Assembly: GCA_035549875.1 (NCBI GenBank)
Contig: DASZPV010000113.1
Span: 1-29,533, forward strand
Reading direction: 5' to 3'
Length of the DNA stretch: 29,533 bases
DNA from: JAKFWI01 sp035549875
GTDB lineage: Bacteria > Pseudomonadota > Alphaproteobacteria > Caulobacterales > Aquidulcibacteraceae
The notes beneath the pieces were generated by a model. The model was given only the letters and a program-made list of their open reading frames with translations. It was not told the DNA's origin and made no database searches. Below are positions 8,069-17,803 of this stretch, one piece after another (position 1 is the first letter of the stretch; every line of letters starts with the position of its first letter). A program made the translations under genes and the position numbers.

Positions 8069-8138
8069 CCCATCCCACTCCTGCGGCGCGTATACCGCCG
8101 CTTCCAGCCAACTAACGCCGCTAGATAGCATGGCGCAA

Positions 8139-8166
8139 GCAAAAATGACGACAGCGTCATTTTTGC
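8139..8166. promoter_or_regulatory. Perfect 12-bp inverted repeat between divergent genes
   Basis: GCAAAAATGACG (8139-8150) and CGTCATTTTTGC (8155-8166) are exact reverse complements around ACAG. The element lies between the starts of the diiron gene (8068, minus) and the zincin gene (8194, plus). It could be an operator for a dimeric regulator. A bidirectional terminator has the same look (GC core with T-run on both strands) but would be odd between divergent starts. Confidence 0.7.
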
Positions 8167-8193
8167 ACTTGGCCAAAATCCCGCCTCGCGGCT

Positions 8194-8607
8194 ATGTCCG
8201 CTACACGCATGGCTGACCTGATCGCCCCCTCTCTCGACGATTTCACGTTGCTTGCAAAAAAGGCATGGGACGCGTTGCCGGAGGCGTTTCGTCGCGCAGC
8301 GGGCGATGTGGTGTTCCGCGTGGAGGACTTCGCCGACGACCAGACGCTTGCCGAACTGGGGATCGAAGACCCCTTTGAACTCACCGGGCTCTATTCGGGC
8401 GTGGACCGGCGCCGGCAGAGCGTCATGGCCACGCCGGCGGAAATTCCGATGGTGTTTCTATACCGCCGGCCGATCCTCGATGAGTGGGCCGATCGCGGCG
8501 ATGTCGGCCTCGGCGAACTGATATTCCATGTCCTAGTGCACGAGATCGGCCACCACGTCGGGCTTAGCGATTCCGACATGCACGCGATCCTGGACGCCGC
8601 CGACTAA
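8194..8607 (+). CDS. Minimal zincin metallopeptidase family protein (PF06262 type)
   Basis: The 137-residue protein begins PSLDDFTLLAKKAWDALPE and ends with the zinc motif HEIGHHVGLSDSDM: His116, Glu117 and His120, with Asp125/Asp127 as the likely remaining ligand region. This matches the short zincin-like family found in Proteobacteria and Actinobacteria, whose substrates are not established. It has no signal peptide, so it is cytoplasmic. A second in-frame ATG at 8209 (MADLIAPS) is an equally possible start, as neither has a ribosome site. Its TAA overlaps the TAG of the converging gene (8604-8607). Confidence 0.88.
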   Translation: MSATRMADLIAPSLDDFTLLAKKAWDALPEAFRRAAGDVVFRVEDFADDQTLAELGIEDPFELTGLYSGVDRRRQSVMATPAEIPMVFLYRRPILDEWADRGDVGLGELIFHVLVHEIGHHVGLSDSDMHAILDAAD

Positions 8608-8957
8608 GGCTGTTTGGCGCGGGTCTGTTTGGGGACGTCGTAGGCGTTCGCCATGCCCAGGCGCTGCTGGCAATAGAACAGCGGATCGGGCGGCAAGCCC
8701 GGATTCGACAGGGTTTCTTGCGATCGGCCCTGCATATTCAGCATGCATTTGTCGAACGCGGCGCGGTCCTCCCGCCGCTGATCGTTGCTGCGCGGATCGC
8801 CGTCCGGCGGCTTTGGCCGTTGCACCGTTGGCTCGACGACGATGGCTCCAGATTGTGGCGGCGGCGCTGCGGAAGGCGCCGCCGATTGCGCAAACGCTGG
8901 TTGCCCGCCAAGGCACAGGAAACCAGCCAGCAGCACCGCACGAAATTGAGTGGCCAT
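8604..8957 (-). CDS. Small exported protein of unknown function
   Basis: This encodes 117 residues with a clear Sec signal peptide (hydrophobic VLLAGFLCLGG, cleavage after AFA at about residue 23). The mature part is short, begins with a Pro/Ala/Ser-rich linker and contains a charged segment with two Cys, one in FDKCMLNMQG and one in LFYCQQRLG, that could form a disulfide. I know no family. An upstream in-frame ATG at 8984 exists, but GGAG lies 5 nt before the ATG at 8957 and that start gives the normal signal peptide. Confidence 0.7.
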   Translation of the reverse strand: MATQFRAVLLAGFLCLGGQPAFAQSAAPSAAPPPQSGAIVVEPTVQRPKPPDGDPRSNDQRREDRAAFDKCMLNMQGRSQETLSNPGLPPDPLFYCQQRLGMANAYDVPKQTRAKQP

Positions 8958-9195
8958 GGGCGGCTCCGGTTTCGACTGAGACATCTCTAAGCCAACGCAA
9001 AGGTTCGCTCTAGGTTCTCTCGGCGCCGCCCGCAGTCACGATTTCTCGCGGCGGGAATTCGCCTGGTTCGGGCGCACTGGCTTTTCCCCTCGCCCGAGAG
9101 GCGCCTTGACAAAGGGTTAACGGCAAGGTTTTGCGGGCCGTGGGCAGTGAGGACGAGCCAACCGAGCCGAATGCTCGATGAGAAGGAAAACCACC

Positions 9196-9732
9196 ATGCG
9201 TATGCTGCATGTCACTTTATTCGCAGTGCTGGCGGCTGTCGCCGTGACGGGCTGCACCAAGACGCTTAAAGGCCGTCAGTTGTCGGAATATTGCGCGATT
9301 GAGGGCAATGCCGACAAAGACCTTTGCGCGGTCAATGGGGAAATCCAAAAGACGCGCGATGCGCTCGCGGTCACCGACAAGACGGCGAACGAAGCCAAGT
9401 CGATGGCGGCCAGCGCACAATCGGCGGCGAATGCCGCGCAAGCGACAGCCACGGAGGCCAACTCCAAGACTGTCAATTGCACAACCAGCAAGCTGAACCG
9501 CGTGAAGAGCGGCTCGTGCGCGGCGGGCTACACGCTCGTCGGTTGCACGCAGACGCGCTACACGACGCGCGCCGGCGGCATGGCGATCCTTCGTCAGATC
9601 GACGAATCGTCCTGCACGTACAATGCGCGCGTGCTGGAAGTGCAAGTGCGCTGCTGCCAGGTTGGTGCGCCAATGACGACGGCGGCGAGCACGCCGGCGC
9701 CTGGCGCCAAGCCGACAGCGCCGAACTCGTAA
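9196..9732 (+). CDS. Putative lipoprotein with Ala-rich coiled coil and Cys-rich C-terminal domain
   Basis: The 178-residue protein has a lipoprotein signal (LAAVAVTGC, lipidated Cys20). Residues about 48-95 are an Ala-rich helix with few turns, resembling a coiled-coil stalk. A Cys-rich segment follows with six cysteines (NCTTS, GSCAAGY, GCTQT, SCTYN, RCCQ), then a Pro/Ala/Thr tail. The layout suggests an envelope-anchored protein with a disulfide-stabilised head. No family was recognised. AAGGA about 8 nt before ATG 9196 supports this start over the in-frame ATG at 9178. Upstream, TTGACA at 9107 and a GGTTAACGGCAAGG stretch resembling a CtrA half-site may belong to its promoter. Confidence 0.8.
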   Translation: MRMLHVTLFAVLAAVAVTGCTKTLKGRQLSEYCAIEGNADKDLCAVNGEIQKTRDALAVTDKTANEAKSMAASAQSAANAAQATATEANSKTVNCTTSKLNRVKSGSCAAGYTLVGCTQTRYTTRAGGMAILRQIDESSCTYNARVLEVQVRCCQVGAPMTTAASTPAPGAKPTAPNS

Positions 9733-9749
9733 TCAGGCGCCAGTCGCGC

Positions 9750-10283
9750 TCACAACGCATAATCGGCCTCGAGCCTGTAAAGGCTCGGGGCGGATTTGCG
9801 TGTGTGGCTCGAATATAGTCCGAACGAATCTGCCTGCCAGGCGCGGCTTTCAAACAAGGCGTGCGTCTGAATAAACGCCGTCACCTCGCCGAACTCCGCG
9901 TGAGACAGATAGGCAAGCGTCACATGCGGCGTGTATTTGCGCCCCTCCGTTTTGACGCCGGCCCGGCGCGCCGCCCGCTCGCATGCGCTGGAAAGCGCAC
10001 GCAAATGCGCATTTTCGGCAACGCCGACGTAGAGCGCATGCGGCTCCGCCTTGCCGAAAAAGCCCGCCCCCTTCAGCGCCAGCGCGAACGGCGCCGCCGG
10101 TATTGCAGATAGCTCGCTGTCGAGTTCCTCCGCCGCGCGCTCATCGACATCGCCGTAGAAACATAAAGTGATGTGCAGATTTTCGCGGGGAGACCAACGC
10201 GCGCCGGCGAGCCCGCGCTGCAAGGCGGCGAGACCGGCCGCGACGTCGTCAGGCAGCGCAAGCGCGGCGAAAAGGCGAAGCAT
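9750..10283 (-). CDS. thpR: RNA 2',3'-cyclic phosphodiesterase (2H family)
   Basis: The 177-residue protein has the two HxTx motifs of the 2H phosphoesterase superfamily, HITL at 37-40 and HVTL at 120-123, at the spacing typical for ThpR/LigT. The N-terminus MLRLFAALALPDDV and the tail SHTRKSAPSLYRLEADYAL are also family-typical. ThpR opens 2',3'-cyclic phosphates on RNA; the older name is 2'-5' RNA ligase. It converges on the lipoprotein gene with 17 nt between stops, and stands alone otherwise. Confidence 0.95.
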   Translation of the reverse strand: MLRLFAALALPDDVAAGLAALQRGLAGARWSPRENLHITLCFYGDVDERAAEELDSELSAIPAAPFALALKGAGFFGKAEPHALYVGVAENAHLRALSSACERAARRAGVKTEGRKYTPHVTLAYLSHAEFGEVTAFIQTHALFESRAWQADSFGLYSSHTRKSAPSLYRLEADYAL

Positions 10284-10763
10284 GACGGACGCTGCGGCTC
10301 GGCAATCTAAAGTTTATGATTTGTTCCGCACGACACAGCTTCCACAGTCGCGCTCTGACCGAGCGCCGGCCGTCAAGCGCTTCATCAGAAGCACTCGAAC
10401 TGATTGTCAGACGGCAAGACCGCGGCCCTGGTATCGATCCCGAAGCGTGTCGCAGCATAGCTGTTGCAAAGAGGGGCGATGTGCGGGCCGCGTTCTTTCC
10501 GGAGGCAAGTCAGCGCCCAAATTTTCCGTCCGTCAAGCCGCTGAATACGCCTCCGTGATGGCCCTGCTTGCCCCTTTTCGCTGTTTTTGCTACGCGCGGC
10601 CCACGACCATATGAGACGCCGCTTGACCTCGGCCGATGCGCCGGCTCGGCGCTCTGGTTATTCCGGACTTTGGTTGTGAGGCCCGCGCATGGTGCGCGGG
10701 GAGTGGTTTTGCGGCGCAGTGCGTCAGCAAAGCCGGCGCGCGCGTGCGCGCATGGAGCGAGAC
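10284..10763. other. 480-base spacer before the cold-shock gene, no gene assigned
   Basis: Several open frames cross this stretch, none with a recognisable protein or ribosome site. The part from about 10560 to 10763 probably holds the promoter and a long untranslated leader for the cold-shock gene, as is common for csp genes. Short GC-rich inverted repeats (CCCGCGCATGGTGCGCGGG near 10682-10700, CGCGCGCGTGCGCGCG near 10737-10751) could fold in that leader. No tRNA-like cloverleaf was seen. Confidence 0.5.
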
Positions 10764-10964
10764 ATGATTGGTACTGTGAAATGGTTCAACCCGGACAAGG
10801 GTTTTGGCTTCATCCAGCCGGAGGACGGCAGCAAGGATGTGTTCGTGCACATCTCCGCCGTTGAAAAAGCGGGCCTGCGCTCGCTGAATGAAGGCCAGAA
10901 GGTGAAGTTCGAAATCGTCACCGAGCGTGGCAAACAGGCGGCGGGCAATCTCTCCGCTGCTTAA
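10764..10964 (+). CDS. Cold-shock domain protein (CspA family)
   Basis: This 66-residue single-domain cold-shock protein binds single-stranded RNA and DNA. RNP1 is KGFGFI (12-17) and RNP2 VFVHI (26-30), and the start MIGTVKWFNPDKG is canonical. GGAG 6 nt before the ATG at 10764 supports this start; another ATG 12 nt upstream contains that ribosome site and is less likely. A strong terminator follows at 10989. It is a single-gene unit. Confidence 0.95.
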   Translation: MIGTVKWFNPDKGFGFIQPEDGSKDVFVHISAVEKAGLRSLNEGQKVKFEIVTERGKQAAGNLSAA

Positions 10965-10988
10965 TCGGGGTTAACCGTAAGCACATGA

Positions 10989-11019
10989 AACGCCTCGGCT
11001 TTTCGCCGGGGCGTTTTTG
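10989..11019 (+). terminator. Rho-independent terminator of the cold-shock gene
   Basis: The stem ACGCCTCGGC / GCCGGGGCGT around a short TTTTC loop is followed directly by TTTTTG, 25 bases after the csp stop codon. Confidence 0.88.
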
Positions 11020-11134
11020 TTTGGCGGAACCACGCCAGTAGTGAACCGTTGATCTGGTGACCGAGGACACAGCCCCCGTTAACGCTTGGGGACTAGAAAG
11101 GACCTGTCGCCGAACGCGACGGAGGATTACCAAA

Positions 11135-11203
11135 ATGCTAGCCGCAGCCTTCTCTTTCTTCCTGACCGCCAGCGCCGTCGCCTACATGTTCCTGGCGACC
11201 TAA
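11135..11203 (+). CDS. Candidate 22-residue hydrophobic small protein
   Basis: The ATG at 11135 is preceded by a full Shine-Dalgarno GGAGG at 11121-11125, 9 nt away. It opens a frame of 22 codons ending in TAA. The peptide starts MLAAAFSFFLTASAVAY and is one uninterrupted hydrophobic helix without charged residues, long enough to cross a membrane. A small hairpin (GTCGC / GCGAC, 11106-11120) lies directly before the ribosome site. It is beyond the csp terminator, so it would need its own promoter in 11020-11105. Whether it is translated is inference from the ribosome site. Confidence 0.5.
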   Translation: MLAAAFSFFLTASAVAYMFLAT

Positions 11204-11289
11204 CCGCCAGCCAGCCGAATGCGCGGCGCGCACGCCCCCGGCTCGACCATCAGGCCGACGTCTCAAACCTCAAGCGAACAGTGATTCAT

Positions 11290-11310
11290 CCGCCCCCTGA
11301 AAGGGGGCGG
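11290..11310. repeat. GC hairpin between small ORF and gyrB end
   Basis: CCGCCCCC (11290-11297) and GGGGGCGG (11303-11310) pair perfectly around TGAAA. It lies 45 nt past the gyrB stop on the leftward strand, so it may end the gyrB transcript or be another REP-like copy; no T-run follows. Confidence 0.55.
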
Positions 11311-11355
11311 TAAGGTGGGGGTCCGGCGCCGAACTCAGCCGTGAAGAACCCGCCG

Positions 11356-13752
<2,397 letters not shown>

Positions 13753-13875
13753 AGCGCTCGAATCGAGAAAAAAATGAGGGCCTATTTATAGCCCGAACCC
13801 CTTCAGGAGTCTCGGTTTTTGGCCCGCCGGACATGTGTGTCGCGTAGCTTCTTGAGCGGATTTCGAGGCTTCGTG

Positions 13876-15033
13876 TTACGCCGCTTGCACCGACCCATCC
13901 CGCACTTCGAACATCTGCGCCCTTTCCCCAAACGCCTCGAAAAGCTCCGCGTCAGTCCCCGTGAGCCAGGCTTGCCCCGGCAGCGCCAGGAGTTCATAGA
14001 ACAGCGCCGCGCGGCGGGCTGAATCCAGGTGCGCGGCGGCTTCGTCGATCAGGATCAGCGCGGGGCCGGCGCCGGGATCGTCGGCCAGCGCCCGCGCCTG
14101 CGCCAAAACCAGGCCTAGCAACAGGGCTTTCTGTTCACCGGTGGAGCATTGCGCGGCGGGCATGTCCTTTGGCGCATGACGCACGAGCAGATCGGCCCGC
14201 TGCGGGCCGACGAGCGCCCGTCCGGCGCTGGCGTCCAGCCCGCGATTGCGCCGCAGCGCGGCGGCGAATTGGTCTTCGATATCGCCACTCTTGCCGCCGG
14301 CGGCAAAGGCCGCTTCGATCTCCCCTTCGAGCGTCAGCAACGCTTTCGGAAACGCCCCTTCGGGACGGGCCAGGATCGCGGCCTGCAAATGCGCGACGGT
14401 CTCCACGCGCGCCGCGGCGATCGCGCTGCCGTGCGCGGCCATTTCTTTTTCGAGACCGGCCAGCCAGGCGTCGTCGCGCACATTTTCGTTCAACAGACGC
14501 TGGCGTTCCCGCACCGCGCGCTCGTACGCCGCCGCCGCGTGGCCGTGCTCGCTGGCGCGGGCATACACGAGACGATCGAGGAAGCGGCGCCGATCGCCGG
14601 GCGGGCCGGAAAACAGCCGGTCCATCGCCGGCGTCACCCAGATCATCCGGGCCGCGCGGGCAATCTCGCCGCTCTGCGCGGCGTGGCCGTCCATGCGCGA
14701 GACGCGCTTTACGCCGCCATCCGGGCCGCGCTCGGCGCCGGCGCCGATGCGGAATTGCTCCGCGCCGAAATGAAACAGGCCCGACACGCTCCACGGCCGC
14801 AGGCGATCTTCCGCGCCCTCTTCGCCACCGCGCGCCATATCAATCAGCGCCGCGCCGCGTAAGCCTCGGCCAGGCGCCAGCGTGGTCAGCGCTTCAATGA
14901 GATTGGTCTTGCCGGCGCCATTCTGGCCGAACAAACAAACTGGACGCGCATCCAGCGTCAGTTTCGTGTCAGCGTGATTGCGAAAATCGGCGAGCGAAAG
15001 TTCCGCGCACCAGAGGCGTTCGGTCACGGCCAC
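13876..15033 (-). CDS. recF: DNA replication/repair protein RecF
   Basis: The 385-residue SMC-like ATPase loads RecA at gaps together with RecO and RecR. Walker A is GQNGAGKT (36-43), the ABC-type signature STGEQKALLLGLVLAQ lies in the C-terminal third, and Walker B is LILIDEAAAHLD. The N-terminal LSLADFRNHA block is typical. The start is a GTG at 15033, with no clear ribosome site; a second in-frame GTG six bases inside is also possible. 117 nt separate it from dnaN, including a REP-like hairpin, and 123 nt from gyrB. Confidence 0.97.
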   Translation of the reverse strand: MAVTERLWCAELSLADFRNHADTKLTLDARPVCLFGQNGAGKTNLIEALTTLAPGRGLRGAALIDMARGGEEGAEDRLRPWSVSGLFHFGAEQFRIGAGAERGPDGGVKRVSRMDGHAAQSGEIARAARMIWVTPAMDRLFSGPPGDRRRFLDRLVYARASEHGHAAAAYERAVRERQRLLNENVRDDAWLAGLEKEMAAHGSAIAAARVETVAHLQAAILARPEGAFPKALLTLEGEIEAAFAAGGKSGDIEDQFAAALRRNRGLDASAGRALVGPQRADLLVRHAPKDMPAAQCSTGEQKALLLGLVLAQARALADDPGAGPALILIDEAAAHLDSARRAALFYELLALPGQAWLTGTDAELFEAFGERAQMFEVRDGSVQAA

Positions 15034-15051
15034 ACCGTCGAAATTACACGC

Positions 15052-15113
15052 CTTCCTCCCCCACGAGGGGGAGTGGAAGCGCTACTGCATCCACGCTGGG
15101 CGCTTGAACGATC
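15052..15113. repeat. REP-like hairpin, partial copy of the 6093-6225 element
   Basis: A hairpin of TTCCTCCCCC and GGGGGAGTGGAA around ACGAG is followed by GCGCTTGAACGATC (15100-15113). The exact reverse complement of that 14-mer lies inside the first element at 6140-6153, also next to a CTCGTGGGG hairpin. The copy lies between dnaN and recF. Confidence 0.65.
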
Positions 15114-15150
15114 GCATGTCGCGCTCGAATCGATGTGCAGAAAGATCGCA

Positions 15151-16269
15151 CTAAACCCGCAGCGGCATCAGCACGAACAACGATTTATCGTCGCCGCCGT
15201 CGCGCACCAACGTGGGCGAACCGGAATCGGCGAACTCGAACTGCGCCTGCTCGCCCTGGATCTGGCCAGCAACGTCGAGCAGGTATTTCGCGTTGAAGCC
15301 GATTTCCAGCGGATCAGAGGCATAATCGGCCGCGAGGTCCTCGGTCGCGAGGCCCGCGTCGGGATTGTTCACCGTAAGCGTCAGGCGGTCGCCTTCCAGC
15401 GCGAGCTTCACCGAGCGCGACCGCTCAGCCGAGACCGTGGCGACGCGATCGACGGCGGCGGCGAATTCCTTGTTGCCAATCCGCATGATGCGGTTGTTCG
15501 CTTTTGGTATGATGCGCGCATATTCCGGGAACGAGCCGTCGATCAGTTTCGACGTCAGCACCGCGTCGCCAATGGCGAAACGAATCTTCTGCTCCGATAC
15601 GGCGACCTCGACGGCGTCCTTGGCGTCTTCGAGCAGGCGGCGCAATTCCTGGATCGTTTTGCGCGGCACGATCACGCCCGGCATGCCCTGCGCGCCGTCC
15701 GGCGCTTCGACATCGGCGAGCGCCAGACGATAACCGTCCGTCGCCACGCCGCGCAAAACAGCGCCCGAGCCGTTGGCGACCGTATGGAAGTAAATACCGT
15801 TGAGATAGTACCGTGTCTCTTCCGTGGAGATCGCGAAGCGGGTCTTGTCGATCAGGCGCGCCAGATCCTGTGCCTTGGTTTCAAACCGCGTGGCGAGCGC
15901 GTCCACCGGCATCAGCGGAAAATCGGCTGGCGGTAAGATGGGCACTTGCAGGCGCGCTTTGCCTGCCCACACCAGCAGCCGCGGATCGTCTCCGGCCAGA
16001 TCAAGCTTTACCTGCGCGCCATCGGGCAGACGACGCACGAACTCGTACAGCGTGTGTGCCGGCGCCGATGTCGCGCCCGCTCGCTCGACCAGGGCCGGCG
16101 CCGATTCGGAGATTTCGATATCCAGATCGGTGGCGGTGAATTGCACGCCGTCATCCTGCGCACTGATCAGCACGTTCGACAGGATCGGTATCGTGTTGCG
16201 CCGCTCAACAACGCTCTGAACGTGATTGAGCGCCTTCAGCAGCGCGGCGCGCTCGATTGAAAACCGCAT
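15151..16269 (-). CDS. dnaN: DNA polymerase III beta subunit (sliding clamp)
   Basis: The 372-residue clamp encircles DNA and tethers the replicative polymerase. The start MRFSIERAALLKALNHVQ and ERRNTIPILSNVL are canonical, and the three clamp repeats fill the length. ETRYYLNGIYFH and the C-terminal LFVLMPLRV, near the hydrophobic pocket that binds clamp-binding motifs, are conserved. The gene lies 124 nt downstream of dnaA on the same strand, as in the ancestral dnaA-dnaN-recF-gyrB order. Confidence 0.98.
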   Translation of the reverse strand: MRFSIERAALLKALNHVQSVVERRNTIPILSNVLISAQDDGVQFTATDLDIEISESAPALVERAGATSAPAHTLYEFVRRLPDGAQVKLDLAGDDPRLLVWAGKARLQVPILPPADFPLMPVDALATRFETKAQDLARLIDKTRFAISTEETRYYLNGIYFHTVANGSGAVLRGVATDGYRLALADVEAPDGAQGMPGVIVPRKTIQELRRLLEDAKDAVEVAVSEQKIRFAIGDAVLTSKLIDGSFPEYARIIPKANNRIMRIGNKEFAAAVDRVATVSAERSRSVKLALEGDRLTLTVNNPDAGLATEDLAADYASDPLEIGFNAKYLLDVAGQIQGEQAQFEFADSGSPTLVRDGGDDKSLFVLMPLRV

Positions 16270-16306
16270 GCGATCATCCCGAAGAACCCGCGGAGCTGAA
16301 ACAGGA

Positions 16307-16340
16307 CCGCCCCTACCGACCGACGCGTCGATGGGGGCGG
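16307..16340. other. Hairpin between dnaA and dnaN
   Basis: CCGCCCC (16307-16313) pairs with GGGGCGG (16334-16340), with an inner palindrome CGACGCGTCG (16321-16330). There is no T-run. It could slow or partly stop transcription between dnaA and dnaN. Confidence 0.4.
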
Positions 16341-16393
16341 CAAATTAGCAGAAGTCGCGGAAGGCCCAAGCGTTTTCCGGTCTGGCCGGAGAC

Positions 16394-17803
16394 TTATGCT
16401 TCGGCCTGACCGCGCAGATTGCACTCGATTTCGGCCACTTCCCGGCGCAGACCCTCGTCGCCGGCGAGCAACTCCCCCACCCGCTCCGCACCGTACAAGA
16501 TTGTCGTGTGGTGCTTGCCGCCCAAGCGATTGGCCAAATCCGGGAACGACCGGCGGGTATATTTGCGGCACAGGAACATGACGATCTGGCGCGGCCGGGC
16601 GATCGCCCGCTTATGGGTGCGCGCCAGCAATTGCTCTTTCGTCAAACCGTAAAACTTGGCCACGTGCGCGATGATCAGATCGACCGTCGGCCGGCGCTCG
16701 GGCTCGGAGAACCGCCCGGCAAGGACCCGCTCAACGTTTTCCATCGTCACCTCCTGGTGGGCGAGACCCAGTTCAAGGACGAGCTGCCGGATCGCGGCGT
16801 CGAGCTGGCGGCCCGGGCCGCGCAAGCGCGAGGCCAATAGGTCCAGGATCGAACTCGGCACTTCAAAGCCGGGCGCCGTTGCGGCGTAGAGCTTGGCCTT
16901 CGATTCGAGGATTTTCCGACGCAACTCGAAATCCGGATTTTCAATCGAGATAACCGTGGCGCTCTTGAGCTGGTTGGCCAGCCGAACGTCAAATCCAACG
17001 AGGCCGTCAGGCTCCTTGTCCGCGGCCAGCACCACTTGGCCGCCGTTGGCGATCACCGCCTTCAGCGCTTCCACGAGTTCGGCTTCGGTCGCCGGCTTGC
17101 TGGCGAGGAATTGGACGTCATCGATCAGTAGCAGGCGGTTATCGCGAACGAAGTTCCGGAATGCTTCCGTATCGCCCTTCTTCCGCAGCAAGGCCTGAAA
17201 TTGTTCGACGAACAGGGTCGAACTCATCAGGCGAACGCCCGAAGGATTGCGCTTTTGGGCCTCGGCGGCGATCGCCGAAAGCAGGTGGGTCTTGCCGGCG
17301 CCGTGCGGGCCGGTCAGCAAGACCAACGAGAACACTTCCTTGCCGTTGCCGTCTGCGATCGCGCGGGCGGCAATGGCGGCTTGGCGGTTGGCATCCCCAA
17401 CGCAGAAGGTTTCAAAGGTATGGAGCAGCGGCGCCGCCGGGCCGATCGGGCGTTGTTGGGCGCGGCCGGTTTTGGCGGGGTCGATCTTCTGAAGGGCCGC
17501 CGGCATCTGGGCCACCGCCTCGACCTTTATCGGCGAAGGCGCCTGAAGCCGCCGGCCCATTCGCGCCTCCACAATGTGCTGGGCGTTCTGGCGCACCCAA
17601 TCACGCGCCACCGTGTTCGGAGTGCGCAAATAGATCGCGCCGTCCAGGAACCCAGCGAATTCCATGCCTTCGAGCCAAGACTTGTAAACGTCCGGCGCAA
17701 AATCGGCGTGCAATTCCTCGCGCACCTGCTCGAACGCCGCAGCCGCGGCGGCCATGCCATCGTCTTCAGGATTCGTAGACGCAGAACGTCGTTCGTGGCT
17801 CAT
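16394..17803 (-). CDS. dnaA: Chromosomal replication initiator DnaA, divergent
   Basis: The 469-residue protein has a domain I start (FEQVREELHADFAPDVYKSWLEGM), a linker, an AAA+ domain with Walker A GPHGAGKT (165-172) and Walker B LLIDD (225-229), and sensor 2 in GPGRQLDAAIRQL. The C-terminal helix-turn-helix has ARPRQIVMFLCRKYT and GGKHHTTILYGAERV. It opens the origin and recruits DnaB. Unusual points: the box VII segment reads RLANQLKSAT where DnaA normally has RLxSRFxWGL, so the arginine finger (E. coli Arg285) is Gln278. In domain IV the E. coli base contacts Leu422 and Asp433 are Phe420 and His431. The frame is open to 17995, but GGAGG 8 nt before ATG 17803 and the MSHERRS start decide for the shorter form. 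Confidence 0.96.
   Translation of the reverse strand: MSHERRSASTNPEDDGMAAAAAAFEQVREELHADFAPDVYKSWLEGMEFAGFLDGAIYLRTPNTVARDWVRQNAQHIVEARMGRRLQAPSPIKVEAVAQMPAALQKIDPAKTGRAQQRPIGPAAPLLHTFETFCVGDANRQAAIAARAIADGNGKEVFSLVLLTGPHGAGKTHLLSAIAAEAQKRNPSGVRLMSSTLFVEQFQALLRKKGDTEAFRNFVRDNRLLLIDDVQFLASKPATEAELVEALKAVIANGGQVVLAADKEPDGLVGFDVRLANQLKSATVISIENPDFELRRKILESKAKLYAATAPGFEVPSSILDLLASRLRGPGRQLDAAIRQLVLELGLAHQEVTMENVERVLAGRFSEPERRPTVDLIIAHVAKFYGLTKEQLLARTHKRAIARPRQIVMFLCRKYTRRSFPDLANRLGGKHHTTILYGAERVGELLAGDEGLRREVAEIECNLRGQAEA

Noticed and set aside
6722..8128. Long open frame antisense to the diiron gene (468 codons)
   Set aside because: It is a GC-driven shadow with Arg/His-rich composition; the opposite strand has clear diiron motifs.
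10168..10614. Open frame of 148 codons across the csp upstream region
   Set aside because: It overlaps thpR in antisense, has no ribosome site and no recognisable protein character.
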